Shown: positions 8,562 through 18,376, numbered from the stretch's first letter. The stretch: 64,000 bases of DNA from Halopseudomonas sabulinigri (GCF_900105255.1 NZ_LT629763.1:682001-746000), one strand, 5' to 3'. The notes: a model not told the origin generated them from the letters alone. A program made the numbers and translations.

Positions 8562-9482
8562 TCAGCCGGGCTCCGCTACGGGCGCGTGACGCGCCATCAA
8601 GTCAGCCACCCAATCGATGAACACGCGCAGCTTGCGGCTGATATGCCGGTTGGGTGGGTAAGCTACATACAGCGGCATGGGCTCCAGCACCCAGTCTTCG
8701 AACAGCGGCAGCAGCTCCCCATTCGCCTCATGTGCGGCGCTCATGTACCTGGGCAACCAGAGAATGCCCAACCCGGCCAGCCCCGCGGCCAGATACGCGT
8801 TGCCGTCGTCCACCGCCAGCTGGTACTGGCCTTTCACGTGCAGGCGCTCGCCGTCTTTTTGCATGGCGTAGGGTACGGCGCGGCCGGTCCGCGCCCAGAG
8901 AAAGCCAACGGTACGGTGCGCAGAATCCTCCAGCTCCAGCGGGTGCGCCGGCCGGCCAAGCCGCTCGAGATAGGGCGGCGCGGCAAATACGCCCAGCTGC
9001 AGCTCGCCTACCCGCCGCGCCATCAGCGAAAGGTCTTGCAGCTCACCGCCGCGTACTACGCAATCCACGTTTTCATCAATGATGTCGACAATGCGATCAC
9101 TCACGCCCATGTCGATCTGAATATCCGGGTAGAGCGCGTAAAACGCCGGTAACGCGGGTACCAGTATCATCCGCGCCAGCGGGCTGGGTACATCCACCCG
9201 CAACCTGCCGCGCGGCACGGCCGAGGCGCCGGACAAGCTGGTTTCCGCCTCTTGCATCTGCGCCAGCAGCTCGATGACTCGCTCGTAGTAGAGCGCACCA
9301 TCGGCGGTCACATTGACCTTGCGCGTGGTGCGATTGAGCAGCTTTACCCGCAGCCGAGCCTCCAGCTGCTGAATCAGCTGGGTGACTGTGGTTTTACTCA
9401 TGTGTAGCGTTTCCGCCGCCTTGGTAAAGCTGCCCGCCTCTACCACACGGGCAAACGCCTGCATCGCATCAAATCGGTCCAT
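8562..9482 (-). CDS. LysR-family regulator, CrgA-like
   Basis: A 306-residue LysR regulator: winged helix-turn-helix at about residues 1-60 (MDRFDAMQAFARVVE start, then the SFTKAAE segment) and a substrate-binding domain from about 90. The start at 9482 is chosen to match the family N-terminus. It is divergent from the RidA-family gene and probably controls it and itself. A palindrome with 8-base arms lies 19 bases upstream of the start. The effector is unknown. Confidence 0.85.
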   Translation of the reverse strand: MDRFDAMQAFARVVEAGSFTKAAETLHMSKTTVTQLIQQLEARLRVKLLNRTTRKVNVTADGALYYERVIELLAQMQEAETSLSGASAVPRGRLRVDVPSPLARMILVPALPAFYALYPDIQIDMGVSDRIVDIIDENVDCVVRGGELQDLSLMARRVGELQLGVFAAPPYLERLGRPAHPLELEDSAHRTVGFLWARTGRAVPYAMQKDGERLHVKGQYQLAVDDGNAYLAAGLAGLGILWLPRYMSAAHEANGELLPLFEDWVLEPMPLYVAYPPNRHISRKLRVFIDWVADLMARHAPVAEPG

Positions 9483-9500
9483 CGCCCGCCTCATCTGGAT

Positions 9501-9519
9501 TGTTTGGGAAACCCAAACA
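9501..9519. promoter_or_regulatory. Palindromic candidate operator between LysR and RidA-family genes
   Basis: Perfect inverted repeat with 8-base arms, TGTTTGGG and CCCAAACA, separated by three A residues, in the divergent intergenic region. It lies close to the LysR start, as expected for an autorepression or activation site. Confidence 0.5.
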
Positions 9520-9617
9520 GTGCTGATTACTGTTGCGCGTTTATCGTCTGCGCACAAGCACCTAGAGTTTCCTCATCGGGCTTACGCAGCCCTGAGCAAA
9601 CCAACGAAGAGGTAGTT

Positions 9618-10016
9618 ATGAGCAAGCGCGACGTAGTCTTCCCCGCCGGGCGCCACGCCCTGTACGAGCAACACCATTACTCACCGGCCATCCGCTCTAA
9701 CGGTTTTCTGTTCGTCTCCGGGCAGGTGGGCAGCAGAGCAGATGGTAGCCCCGAGCCGGAGCTGCTGGACCAGGTAGCTCTGGCCTTCAAGAACCTCAAC
9801 GGCATTCTGGACGCCGCCGGCAGCAGCTTTGCCGATGTGGTAGACGTCACCGTGTTTATTGTCGATCCGCACTCGCGCTTTGAAAGCATCTGGCCCACGG
9901 TGGTAAAAAATCACTGGGGCGAAGCGCCCTACCCCAACATCACCTGTGTGGGCGTAACCTGGCTGGCCGGGTTTAATTTTGAGATCAAGGTGATCGCCAA
10001 ACTGCCAGAGGCTTGA
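9618..10016 (+). CDS. RidA-family protein, variant without the canonical Arg
   Basis: A 132-residue member of the RidA/YjgF/UK114 superfamily, which form trimers that hydrolyse reactive enamines or imines. The fold is evident from F-V-S-G-Q-V near residue 32 and the C-terminal G-V-T-W-L-A-G-F segment. In canonical RidA an Arg sits at the position where Trp is seen here, so this is probably a subgroup without classical 2-iminobutanoate deaminase activity. The start is set by GAAGAGG upstream of the ATG at 9618. It is divergent from the LysR gene. Confidence 0.82.
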   Translation: MSKRDVVFPAGRHALYEQHHYSPAIRSNGFLFVSGQVGSRADGSPEPELLDQVALAFKNLNGILDAAGSSFADVVDVTVFIVDPHSRFESIWPTVVKNHWGEAPYPNITCVGVTWLAGFNFEIKVIAKLPEA

Positions 10017-10028
10017 ACCGGCAATGCG

Positions 10029-10640
10029 CTAGCCGCGCAGTGGCAGCGCTACCCCGATGGCGATGAAAATAGCCCCGCAACCCTGATTGAAGCGTCGCCC
10101 CACCCTGGCTAGCCACAAGCTGATACGGCTGGCCAAGCTGGCGACCAGCAGCTCTACGCTTAATTCAACCACCGCGAAGGTACCCGCCAGCACGGCAAAC
10201 TGCACAAGCAGACTACGGGCCGGATCAATGAACTGAGGCAGAAAAGCGACAAAGAACAAAATTACCTTGGGGTTGCTGACCGCAGCCAGCGCACCCTGGC
10301 GAAATAGCAACGGCGCCGACCTTGGTGCCGCCGCTGGCTGGCTGGTAGAGCCTATTGGTGGCGAGCGCCAGAGCTGAATACCCAGCCACACCAGATACGC
10401 GCCGCCCAGCCATTTCAGCGCGGTCAGCCAAAACAGCGATGCCTTGAGTAGCGCACCTATACCGAACATCGACAACGCGATGATTACAACGAAACCCAGG
10501 CAACCGCCCAGAATCGTGTAGAGCGTCTTGCGCCAGCCATAGAGCGCGCCATGCGATAACGCCAACAAGCCGTTTGGCCCCGGCGACAGCGACAGGCCAA
10601 TAACCGCCAGCAGGTAGATCAACCAGGTTTGCAGTGCCAT
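10029..10640 (-). CDS. LysE/RhtB-family amino acid exporter
   Basis: A 203-residue membrane protein with about six hydrophobic helices. The LysE family signature S-P-G-P-N-G at residues 19-24, followed by G-x-x-x-G-W-R-K-T, is clear, and the second half shows N-P-K-V-I-L-F-F. These proteins export amino acids or related compounds by proton exchange. It ends 12 bases after the RidA-family stop, convergent with it, and is otherwise alone. The substrate is unknown. Confidence 0.87.
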   Translation of the reverse strand: MALQTWLIYLLAVIGLSLSPGPNGLLALSHGALYGWRKTLYTILGGCLGFVVIIALSMFGIGALLKASLFWLTALKWLGGAYLVWLGIQLWRSPPIGSTSQPAAAPRSAPLLFRQGALAAVSNPKVILFFVAFLPQFIDPARSLLVQFAVLAGTFAVVELSVELLVASLASRISLWLARVGRRFNQGCGAIFIAIGVALPLRG

Positions 10641-10749
10641 GGCCCGTTGTAACTCCAGGATTGCGCACAGGCGCGATTAGTTGGTTTTATCTTGCAAAGG
10701 TAAGCCAGCGGCTGCCCGCGATGTCAGCCGCACGGGCGCCGCCAGACGA

Positions 10750-11718
10750 TCATTCACCCTGCGCCAGCGCATCGACTACCGCGCTGATGGCCGTGGGTTT
10801 CAATGTCAGCCCAATATGGTTGACGCCATCCACGATGGTCACCGGCACTCGCTGGTTAGCCGCGCGGAACACCTCATCAAAGCGCTGCGCCTGGAACATT
10901 TCATCCTGCTCACCCACGAGCACCCGGGTTGGCTGGCGTAGGCGGCGTACGGCCTCGTTATAATCGACCTGCGGACGATAGTTCTGCGCCAGATTGAAAG
11001 AGTATTCCGGGGTCAAGAGTTGCCGCGCATCTTCGCTCAATGCATAGCTGATAACGGGCAGGTGATTGAACCGGTGAATCCCCAGCTGATTCAAAATCGA
11101 CAGTGCCACGTAGCGTGGTACGCCCACTTTGACCCAGCCCCCGCTGTTAGCGCGATAGGTCGGCGCATCGTGGCTGATGAACGGGGCAAGCAGCACGTAA
11201 CGGTCGAACAAATCCGCGCGCTCGCTACCGGCCACGCGCAGGGCAAATCCGCCACCGGATGAAAAGCCAATCAGCGTTACCGGCGCGGCAGGTTTCACTG
11301 CGGCAACAAAGTCCTGCAGGTCGTGCTCGAGTTGCCCCACATAGGCGATATCGCCCTTCTCACCCGAACTGCCATGCCCGCGCACATCGAGGGAATGCAC
11401 CTCCAGCCCTGCCGCCGAGAGTGCTTCGGCCAGCACGTGCATGCTGCGGCTGTCAGCCGATGAGCCGTGCAACAATACGGCACTGCCTCTGGACTCACCT
11501 TGTGCGGCGCTATAGCGCCGAAACCCCAGGCTCTCGCCATCGCGTGCGGGATAGTATTCAAGCTTGGGCAATCCGGAATAATCCACCGCCTTGAAGGGGT
11601 CGTTTACTGAAGACATAACAGCCGGTGCTGAAGGGCCGCCAAAAGCAACCGCCAGAGTAATTGCCCCAACAAAAAGCGTTAAACCAATAACAAGTGCGCG
11701 TAACAGACGCTTTTTCAT
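10750..11718 (-). CDS. Alpha/beta hydrolase with N-terminal membrane anchor
   Basis: About 322 residues. An N-terminal hydrophobic segment (K-K-R-L-L-R then about 18 apolar residues) suggests a signal anchor, followed by an alpha/beta hydrolase domain. The nucleophile elbow G-F-S-S-G-G lies mid-protein, an Asp follows in G-E-Q-D-E, and the catalytic His is in G-V-N-H-I-G near the end. The ATG at 11718 is preferred, since the ATG at 11724 has the ribosome site CAGGGA too close. It resembles lysophospholipase/serine aminopeptidase-type hydrolases, and the substrate is unknown. Confidence 0.8.
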   Translation of the reverse strand: MKKRLLRALVIGLTLFVGAITLAVAFGGPSAPAVMSSVNDPFKAVDYSGLPKLEYYPARDGESLGFRRYSAAQGESRGSAVLLHGSSADSRSMHVLAEALSAAGLEVHSLDVRGHGSSGEKGDIAYVGQLEHDLQDFVAAVKPAAPVTLIGFSSGGGFALRVAGSERADLFDRYVLLAPFISHDAPTYRANSGGWVKVGVPRYVALSILNQLGIHRFNHLPVISYALSEDARQLLTPEYSFNLAQNYRPQVDYNEAVRRLRQPTRVLVGEQDEMFQAQRFDEVFRAANQRVPVTIVDGVNHIGLTLKPTAISAVVDALAQGE

Positions 11719-11897
11719 GTTCATCCCTGTGTGTGGTTCGCTAAGTCCATACTGTGGCACTTTATCACGCGCCTGTTACGGGCTAGAGCCCCGCTTTACT
11801 TGTGACAGCGCACTGACAGCAGGTTGCGCCTGCCGCCAGTGCCAATCAAATAGCAATCATACCCCCACGTTGCTGCCAACCGCATTGGCAGTAGCGC

Positions 11898-12485
11898 TCA
11901 AGGTTTGGCCAGATACCCCGGCAGTGCCTCTACCCTTGCCAGCCAATTCAAGATGTTGGCATAGGGCGCAAGATCCACATCACCCTCCGGAGCCAATGCC
12001 ACATAAGGATAGACCGCGCACTCGGCGATGGTCGGCCGCCCCATTGCCAACCATTCATGCTGCGCAAGGTGCGCGTCCAGGATCGGCAGTATCACTGCAG
12101 CTCTGTCCAGAGCCGCCGATTTGTCCAGATCATTGCCGAACCGGCTAACCAGCCGCGCTGCACACAGGCTATGCTCCACCTCGTTACCGGCAAACGACAA
12201 CCACTGCATGATCTCCGCCTGCCCCTGGGCATGCGCTGGCCACCAGGCCAAGCCGCCATACTGGCCAGCCAGATAGACCAGAATGGCCTGCGAATCACGC
12301 AGTACCAGATCACCATCGTGCAATATCGGTAGCTGGCACAGCGGGTTGAGGTCAGACAGTGGCGGCTGCTTGTGCTCGCCGTTGGCAAAATCGACCGCGA
12401 CCAAATTCAGCTCAATATTGCTCAGCGCAGCCAACAACCGCACCTTGTAGCAGTTGCCCGACGGCTCCAGATCGTAGAGTTTCAT
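11898..12485 (-). CDS. Glutathione S-transferase family protein
   Basis: A 195-residue GST. Residues 1-78 form the thioredoxin-like glutathione-binding domain, with P-S-G-N-C-Y-K near the active site, a Q-L-P-I-L cis-proline and a D-S-Q-A-I glutathione-contact segment. An all-helical C-terminal domain follows. Its start overlaps the stop of the upstream VOC gene by 4 bases (ATGA), so the two are translationally coupled. With the divergent LysR gene they form a small regulated detoxification cluster (inference). Confidence 0.88.
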   Translation of the reverse strand: MKLYDLEPSGNCYKVRLLAALSNIELNLVAVDFANGEHKQPPLSDLNPLCQLPILHDGDLVLRDSQAILVYLAGQYGGLAWWPAHAQGQAEIMQWLSFAGNEVEHSLCAARLVSRFGNDLDKSAALDRAAVILPILDAHLAQHEWLAMGRPTIAECAVYPYVALAPEGDVDLAPYANILNWLARVEALPGYLAKP

Positions 12486-12913
12486 TGTGCGTCTCCCGTT
12501 ACCAATTGGTTGAATTCAAGAACGTTCCCGTCCGGGTCACGGATAAACAGCGCGATACGCCGGGGGCCGATGTGATGCGGGCCTTCGGTGATGGCGACGC
12601 CCCGCTCTGCCAGCCAGGCTTGCAGTGCTTGCAGGTCATCAACAATGAAGGCTGGGTGGGTAATGCCGGGCAATTTCACTGGCTCATCCAGCAGCACATT
12701 GTTGGCCCGGCGTGTGCCGTTGAAGATCAGGTTGATGCGCACGCCCGCGGCGGTGATCATCTCGTTGGCCTCAAATTGCGCAAAGCTGGCACTCTCTACG
12801 AAACCCAGCGCCTGATAAAAAGCCATGGCGCGGCTTTTATCGCTGACCCTAATTCCGATATGGTCATAGGCCTGAATGCGCGCCGGGTTGATTGCATGAT
12901 TCATGGTGAACAC
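12482..12913 (-). CDS. VOC/glyoxalase-family protein
   Basis: A 143-residue vicinal oxygen chelate protein with paired beta-alpha-beta-beta-beta modules. The opening D-H-I-G-I-R-V and the closing F-I-R-D-P-D-G-N-V-L-E-F are typical of metal-binding glyoxalase-like enzymes, with a candidate ligand His at 18 and Glu near 134. It is coupled to the downstream GST by an ATGA overlap, hinting at a glutathione-dependent or sequential detoxification. The substrate is not known. Confidence 0.85.
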   Translation of the reverse strand: MFTMNHAINPARIQAYDHIGIRVSDKSRAMAFYQALGFVESASFAQFEANEMITAAGVRINLIFNGTRRANNVLLDEPVKLPGITHPAFIVDDLQALQAWLAERGVAITEGPHHIGPRRIALFIRDPDGNVLEFNQLVTGDAQ

Positions 12914-13016
12914 TCCCGTTGTCGTCGGTAGCCATAGTGTCCGCCTAACCCTGTGCCAGACCTATGGTGCAGGCCTGACAACACCTATGCACTAAACGCA
13001 CAAATGGACGGTGGCA

Positions 13017-13922
13017 ATGGATAGACTCAAGGCAATGGCCAACTTCGTGCGCATCGTCGACAACGGCAGCTTGAGCGCCGCCGCCGAGGCGACTGGCCAA
13101 TCCGTTGCCTCCCTGGTGCGCTCACTGGCGGCGTTGGAACGCCATCTTGGGGTACGGCTGCTTAATCGCAGCACACGCAGTATGGCGCTTACCGACGAAG
13201 GCAACGAGTACCTGGCCTGGAGCCGCCGCCTGCTGGCAGAGATGGATGACATGGAACAGCGCCTGGGCACACAGGACGGCTGCATTCGCGGCCTGCTGCG
13301 CCTGACCGCACCCGTAGAGTTTGGCCAGCGCTATCTGGCGCCGCTGGTGAATGAGTTTCTGCAAGCACACAGTGAATTGCGCATCGAGCTGCTGCTCAAT
13401 GATCACCTGGTACCCCTGGTGGATGAGCGCCTCGACCTTGCCCTGCGCATCGGCCACCTGCCGGACTCCACACTGGTCGCCCGCCAGATCGGCGCCACCC
13501 GGCTGGTCGCCTGCGCAAGCCCCGCCTATCTGGAAAGCGCCGCCCCCCTCGATCACCCCAAGGCACTGCAACACCACAGCTGCATCGCTATCTCCTCCCA
13601 GGGCAACCAGTGGTACTTCCGCGAGAACGACAAGCAACAAGCCCAGACCATAACGCCGCGGCTGACCTGCAACCACATACGCGCGGCCAGCCAGGCATGT
13701 ACGCAAGGCGTGGGTGTCGCGCGGTTTATGCATTATCAGGTGGCGGATGAATTGGCCGACGGGCGCCTCATTCGCGTACTGACGGCCTTTGAACCGGCGG
13801 ACCTGCCGATTCAACTGGTGTATCCGCACTCGTTACAGCTTGCGCCACGGGTACGGGCTTTTGTGGAGTGGGCTTGCGCACGGTTAGAGCGGGCAGTGCC
13901 TGACCCCCGCAACCAGCGATAG
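13017..13922 (+). CDS. LysR-family regulator
   Basis: A 301-residue LysR regulator with the helix-turn-helix in the first 60 residues (RIVDNGSLSAAAEATGQ region) and an effector domain from about residue 88. ATG at 13017 is preferred over the GTG two codons earlier, because the GGACGGTGG stretch then serves as ribosome site. It is divergent from the VOC-GST pair, which it probably regulates. Confidence 0.85.
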   Translation: MDRLKAMANFVRIVDNGSLSAAAEATGQSVASLVRSLAALERHLGVRLLNRSTRSMALTDEGNEYLAWSRRLLAEMDDMEQRLGTQDGCIRGLLRLTAPVEFGQRYLAPLVNEFLQAHSELRIELLLNDHLVPLVDERLDLALRIGHLPDSTLVARQIGATRLVACASPAYLESAAPLDHPKALQHHSCIAISSQGNQWYFRENDKQQAQTITPRLTCNHIRAASQACTQGVGVARFMHYQVADELADGRLIRVLTAFEPADLPIQLVYPHSLQLAPRVRAFVEWACARLERAVPDPRNQR

Positions 13923-14135
13923 CATCCCGATACCGTCGCCCTGCCATTCAAGCTGCACAGGACTGGCCAGGTAACGCGCATTCCCGCAAGCCAAGGGCGT
14001 AGCCGGGTAGATGCACGCAAAGTTACATTTAAAACGCAGTTTTTACGGCCATTTTGCTGTCGTATGAATAACCCCCGCGCTGCAGGATGCATCCGACGCT
14101 GGTATCAATGCGATCTGCCCAAGCGAGACAAGCCA

Positions 14136-14690
14136 ATGAACATACCTCGTAGTATTGCCCTTATAGGCATTTCAGCCCTGTTGCTCAGTGGCGGTGCCAA
14201 CAACCTCTACGCCAGCCCGGGCAACGCCGCGCCCCGGCAGCAGCATGCGCAGGTAAACCCGGCGCAGCCACGGGTAATCATCGTGCAACAAAATAGGCAA
14301 ACCTATGGCCAGTCGTCGCGTAGCTATGGCCAACAGGGCCGGATACAGCAGTACGACTATTACCCCGGCCTGCAATATCAGCAGCCCAGGCAGTATCAGC
14401 AGTGGCCGCAGCAGAATTCCTATGGCCAGCAACCGCGATACGACAGGCACAACAACTATGGCCAGCCGCGTAATCGTTGGTCGCAACGCCCCAGTCAGCA
14501 ACAAGACAACCAATATCAACGGCCGGATTACCGCGCTCAACAACAGCGGTACAAAGCGCAGCGTGACCATGAGCGAGAGGTTCGAGAAAGGAACATGGAC
14601 CGCATGCTGCGCAATGCCAGGCCACAGCAGTATCAACAGGGTCCTCCACGAAATCAGTACCCCAACTACGGCCGTGGCATTCGCCGGTAA
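14136..14690 (+). CDS. Exported Gln/Tyr/Arg-rich low-complexity protein
   Basis: A 184-residue protein with a signal peptide ending near residue 26 (YASP region) and then a low-complexity region dominated by Gln, Tyr, Arg, Asn and Pro, with repeated Y-G-Q and Q-Y-Q-Q units. ATG at 14136 is chosen because the signal peptide begins there; an earlier in-frame ATG adds a polar tail. No enzymatic domain is seen. Such composition is seen in proteins that form condensates, adhesins or envelope matrices, but function is unknown. Confidence 0.6.
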   Translation: MNIPRSIALIGISALLLSGGANNLYASPGNAAPRQQHAQVNPAQPRVIIVQQNRQTYGQSSRSYGQQGRIQQYDYYPGLQYQQPRQYQQWPQQNSYGQQPRYDRHNNYGQPRNRWSQRPSQQQDNQYQRPDYRAQQQRYKAQRDHEREVRERNMDRMLRNARPQQYQQGPPRNQYPNYGRGIRR

Positions 14691-14775
14691 CGTTAAACGC
14701 GCTGCAGCTCGAAAACGGGTTAGATACTTCCACGCCTGGCGGCCCTGCACATAGCTTAGCCTCCCAAGAAAAGAG

Positions 14776-14792
14776 GGCGCATTGCGCGCCCC
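14776..14792 (-). terminator. Hairpin terminator of the MFS gene
   Basis: Stem GGGCGC / GCGCCC with a 5-base loop. On the minus strand it is followed by a CTCTTTTCTT tract, as expected for a terminator just after the MFS stop at 14822. Confidence 0.55.
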
Positions 14793-14821
14793 CCTTAGAT
14801 AGCCACCGGTGAAGTGACAGG

Positions 14822-16273
14822 TTAGCTAACCTGCCGATCCACCATATCCTTACCCAACCGGCGCCAGGTCAACAGAAAGCACAGTGCGCTGGCGAGATAC
14901 AGGCAAGCCATGATGACCATGGACGTTTGCAGGCTTTGCGCGTAAACCTGCCCACAGACTTCCTGCAGATTCTCGCTCAGCTGGCCGACCACCGCAGGGT
15001 GACATTGATTGCGCGCCAGTTCGCCCGCTGCGACCCCAAGCTCGGCGACGCCAGACTTGAAGAAGATGTCGGAGACAGCGCCAATAAACAGCGGGCCGAA
15101 GCCGTAGCCAATCAAGTTGACCAACAGCAGCATCACCGCGGTTGCCATAGCGCGCACCCGCATGCTCACCACACCCTGGCCGATGGTGTATTGCGCAGCC
15201 AGATAGCCGTATTTCACGAAGCCACCGATCACCAGACCGATTGCAGCGTAAAGCAGATTGTTGGTGGTGAAGGAAAAAATGTAAAACGGCACCGATAACG
15301 CCAGACCTACTGCTGGAACCCAGGCGATAGCACCCGGGTGCTTCTTGTAAATACGGGTCGCCAGCCAACCGGTGGCAAAGGTGCCAATCGCTGCAGACAG
15401 AGCTACCGGCGTGTTGATCCAGATAGCAGCCTGACCGGCGGTGATTTCATAGGTGCGAACCAGAAACAGCGACTGGAACGAGGAAATACCGTAGCCACAG
15501 AAAGCGGCGATAGTGGCGCCGGCGGTCATCAGCCAGAAAGCAGGCTTGCCCATCAGTTCATGGATAGCTTCACCCAGGCTGGCTCGCTCTTTTACTTCGG
15601 CTTGCTGCGGATCGGTGTAGCCGCGCGGCGGCTCCTTGACCGTGAGTTTGAACACAACAGCGACCAGCAAGCCCGGCAAACCAACCACGAAAAACGCGGT
15701 ACGCCAGTCGAACATGTCGGTCACCCAGCCGCCGACGATATTGGCAACCATGGTACCTAGCGTAACGCCCATCGCGTAGAAGCCCAGTGCCTGGGATCGT
15801 TCACGCGGAATGAAGTAGTCGGCAATCAGGGAGTTGGCCGGCGGCGTACAGCCCGCCTCGCCAATCCCCACACCCACCCGGCACATCAGCAGAATCCAGA
15901 ACGCGCCTATGGTAATCGAGCCAATAGTGACTTCCGTGGCCAAGCCGCAGAGCGCCGTCATAATCGACCACAGGGCCACACAGACGGTCATGATCCACAC
16001 CCGGTTAGCCACATCGGCAAAGCGCGCCAGCGGGATGCCTACGGCGGTGTAGAGCAAGGCAAAACCGAAGCCGGTAAGAAGACCAAATTGGGTGTCAGTA
16101 ATGCCGAGATCCGGCACCAGATCGGGACCGACGACCGCGAGTAAAGCGCGGTCGACGAAATTCAGGATGTAAATCAGGGTTAACGCGAAGAGTACATAAT
16201 TGCGGTACGCCTTGGAGCCGTAACCAACCAAGTGGCCCTGGCCACCCCCTTCTCCGCCAATACTGGCTCTCAT
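14822..16273 (-). CDS. MFS transporter, Spinster-like
   Basis: A 483-residue major facilitator with about twelve hydrophobic helices. The opening segment N-Y-V-L-F-A-L-T-L-I-Y-I-L-N-F-V-D-R and the helix 2-3 loop G-I-P-L-A-R-F-A-D are typical of the Spinster-type branch. The start at 16273 has AAGGGG 7 bases upstream; longer frames add a non-membrane, implausible N-terminus. It is divergent from the dihydroxy-acid dehydratase gene across a 357-base gap. The substrate is unknown, and sugar acids or lipids are both possible by family. Confidence 0.82.
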   Translation of the reverse strand: MRASIGGEGGGQGHLVGYGSKAYRNYVLFALTLIYILNFVDRALLAVVGPDLVPDLGITDTQFGLLTGFGFALLYTAVGIPLARFADVANRVWIMTVCVALWSIMTALCGLATEVTIGSITIGAFWILLMCRVGVGIGEAGCTPPANSLIADYFIPRERSQALGFYAMGVTLGTMVANIVGGWVTDMFDWRTAFFVVGLPGLLVAVVFKLTVKEPPRGYTDPQQAEVKERASLGEAIHELMGKPAFWLMTAGATIAAFCGYGISSFQSLFLVRTYEITAGQAAIWINTPVALSAAIGTFATGWLATRIYKKHPGAIAWVPAVGLALSVPFYIFSFTTNNLLYAAIGLVIGGFVKYGYLAAQYTIGQGVVSMRVRAMATAVMLLLVNLIGYGFGPLFIGAVSDIFFKSGVAELGVAAGELARNQCHPAVVGQLSENLQEVCGQVYAQSLQTSMVIMACLYLASALCFLLTWRRLGKDMVDRQVS

Positions 16274-16630
16274 GGACAAACCCCTTCTCAGTGCATTGTT
16301 ATTAGTAGACGCGAGCCGTATCCACCCGCTGGGCCTATTCGTAAGACCCGAAACAGCATATCGACATACAGGATCAGGTGTCGTACAGAATTGTTGTCTC
16401 TTTGTGACAGGCCGTATCACCATATCGGTTGGTACAACAGCGTAGCAGCCGGGTGACGTGGCCTGCGTGAGACAAACAGCCATGGTGGAAACCAGACACC
16501 AATCCATGAGGCAAATGGCTAGGTATTAGCGGTGCGGCGCGCTGATGAAACGCAGTCTGGGACCAAACGCGGATGATGCGACGTCAGAAGTATGTTTATC
16601 TGCCCCCCGATTACACAGAGGCATGCAGCA
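16274..16630. other. Divergent promoter region, no certain sites
   Basis: A 357-base gap between the MFS and ilvD-like starts. It should hold both promoters, but I see no clear dyad, repeat, RNA gene or leader peptide that I can defend. Confidence 0.4.
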
Positions 16631-18325
16631 ATGACTGACGACAACACCCCCGCCAAGCCTTCACGCACCCATTCCAGCCAGGTGGTGGACGGCGTCGAGC
16701 GCGCCGCCAGCCGCGCCATGCTGCATGCGGCAGGCTTCAGTGGTGATGACTTCCGCAAGCCTCAAGTTGGCGTGGCCTCTACCTGGAGCATGGTGACGCC
16801 CTGCAACATGCACATCAATGCCCTGGCCGAGACGGTCAATGCCAGCGTCAATGCGGCTGGCGGCAAAGGCGTGATCTATAACACCATCACCATCTCCGAT
16901 GGCATTTCCATGGGCACCGAAGGCATGAAGTACTCGCTGGTATCGCGCGAGATCATTGCCGACTCCATCGAAGCCGTCTCCGGCTGCATGGGCCTCGACG
17001 GCATTATTGCCATCGGCGGCTGCGACAAGAACATGCCCGGCTGCATCATGGGCCTCGCGCGCCTGAACCGGCCGGCCATCTTTATCTACGGCGGCACTGT
17101 TCGCCCGGGCAAGAACCACACCGACATCATTTCCGTATTCGAGGCCGTAGGTGGCCATGCCAAAGGCACGGTGTCCGATATCCAGCTCAAGCAGATCGAG
17201 GAAACCGCGATTCCGGGGGCCGGCTCCTGCGGCGGCATGTACACCGCCAACACCATGGCCTCGGCCATTGAAGCCATGGGCATGAGTCTGCCCGGTAGCT
17301 CGGCCCAGGACGCGGTATCCGCAGACAAGATCCAGGACTGTGAACGCGCCGGCCAGGCCATCCCCGAACTGCTGCGCCGGGACATCAAACCCAGCGACAT
17401 CATGACCCGCGAAGCCTTCGAGAACGCCATTACCGTGGTTATCGCCCTGGGCGGTTCAACCAATGCCGTGCTGCATCTGATCGCCATGGCCTCGACCATC
17501 GGCGTACGCATAACCCTGGACGACTTTACCCGCATCGGCCAGCAAGTGCCGGTGCTGGCCGACCTGCGCCCCAGTGGTCAATACCTGATGTCCGAGCTGA
17601 TCCAGATTGGCGGTATTCAGCCGATGATGAAGATGCTGCTGGAGCGCGGCCTGCTGCACGGTGACTGCCTGACCGTCACCGGCCAGACGCTGGCCGACAA
17701 CCTGGCTAAGGTGCAGCCCTACCCCCAGGGGCAGGACATCATTCGTGCCTTCGATAACCCGATCAAGCGCAACAGCCACCTGGTCATTCTCAAGGGCAAC
17801 CTGGCCCCGGACGGCGCCGTCGCCAAGATCACCGGCAAGGAAGGCCTGCAATTCACCGGTAAAGCGCGGGTATTCCACTCCGAAGAACACGCCATGGCCG
17901 CCATACTCGCCAACAGGATAGTCGCCGGAGATGTCGTGGTTATCCGCTATGAAGGCCCCAAAGGCGGCCCCGGCATGCGCGAAATGCTCAGCCCCACCTC
18001 CGCCATCATGGGCCAGGGTCTGGGTGACAAGGTCGCGCTGATTACTGACGGACGCTTCTCCGGCGGCAGCCACGGCTTTGTGGTTGGCCATGTCACACCG
18101 GAAGCCCAGGCAGGCGGCCCGATTGCCATAGTGCAAGACGGTGACGAGATCACTATCGATGCCGAGACCCGACAAATCGTCCTCAACCTGACTGACAAAG
18201 AAATCACCCGGCGCCTCAGCACTTGGCAAGAACCCGCACCGCGCTATACTCGCGGCGTGCTGGCGAAATACGCCAAAACAGTCGCCTCGGCCTCGGAAGG
18301 AGCAGTGACGGATACGGGTTTATAA
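16631..18325 (+). CDS. ilvD: Dihydroxy-acid dehydratase (IlvD family, short type)
   Basis: A 564-residue IlvD/Edd family dehydratase. Three cluster-ligand Cys are visible: C58 in T-P-C-N-M, C131 in [10 protein letters not shown] and C200 in G-S-C-G-G-M-Y, with D90 in S-D-G-I for Mg. This pattern and length match the [2Fe-2S] plant/actinobacterial-type enzyme rather than the longer E. coli type. The default role is 2,3-dihydroxy-isovalerate dehydration in branched-chain amino acid synthesis, but sugar-acid dehydratases share the fold. It stands alone opposite an MFS gene, so a catabolic role is also possible. The start is set by the family N-terminus. Confidence 0.85.
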   Translation: MTDDNTPAKPSRTHSSQVVDGVERAASRAMLHAAGFSGDDFRKPQVGVASTWSMVTPCNMHINALAETVNASVNAAGGKGVIYNTITISDGISMGTEGMKYSLVSREIIADSIEAVSGCMGLDGIIAIGGCDKNMPGCIMGLARLNRPAIFIYGGTVRPGKNHTDIISVFEAVGGHAKGTVSDIQLKQIEETAIPGAGSCGGMYTANTMASAIEAMGMSLPGSSAQDAVSADKIQDCERAGQAIPELLRRDIKPSDIMTREAFENAITVVIALGGSTNAVLHLIAMASTIGVRITLDDFTRIGQQVPVLADLRPSGQYLMSELIQIGGIQPMMKMLLERGLLHGDCLTVTGQTLADNLAKVQPYPQGQDIIRAFDNPIKRNSHLVILKGNLAPDGAVAKITGKEGLQFTGKARVFHSEEHAMAAILANRIVAGDVVVIRYEGPKGGPGMREMLSPTSAIMGQGLGDKVALITDGRFSGGSHGFVVGHVTPEAQAGGPIAIVQDGDEITIDAETRQIVLNLTDKEITRRLSTWQEPAPRYTRGVLAKYAKTVASASEGAVTDTGL

Positions 18326-18376
18326 CCCGAGAGGACGTGGCCGCACAGCTGCCGCCGCTGGCTTGGCTGTGTGGCG

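Noticed and set aside
13122..13829. 235-codon frame opposite the LysR gene at 13017
   Set aside because: Antisense to a complete LysR with intact helix-turn-helix.
14172..14750. 192-codon minus-strand frame opposite the Gln/Tyr-rich gene
   Set aside because: Its Leu/Ile/Val-rich product arises from complementing Gln/Tyr/Arg codons. The plus frame has a signal peptide; still, the choice is less certain here than elsewhere.
17456..18229. 257-codon open frame antisense to ilvD
   Set aside because: It mirrors the dehydratase in a GC-rich region, has no homology or ribosome site, and the sense frame carries all catalytic motifs.
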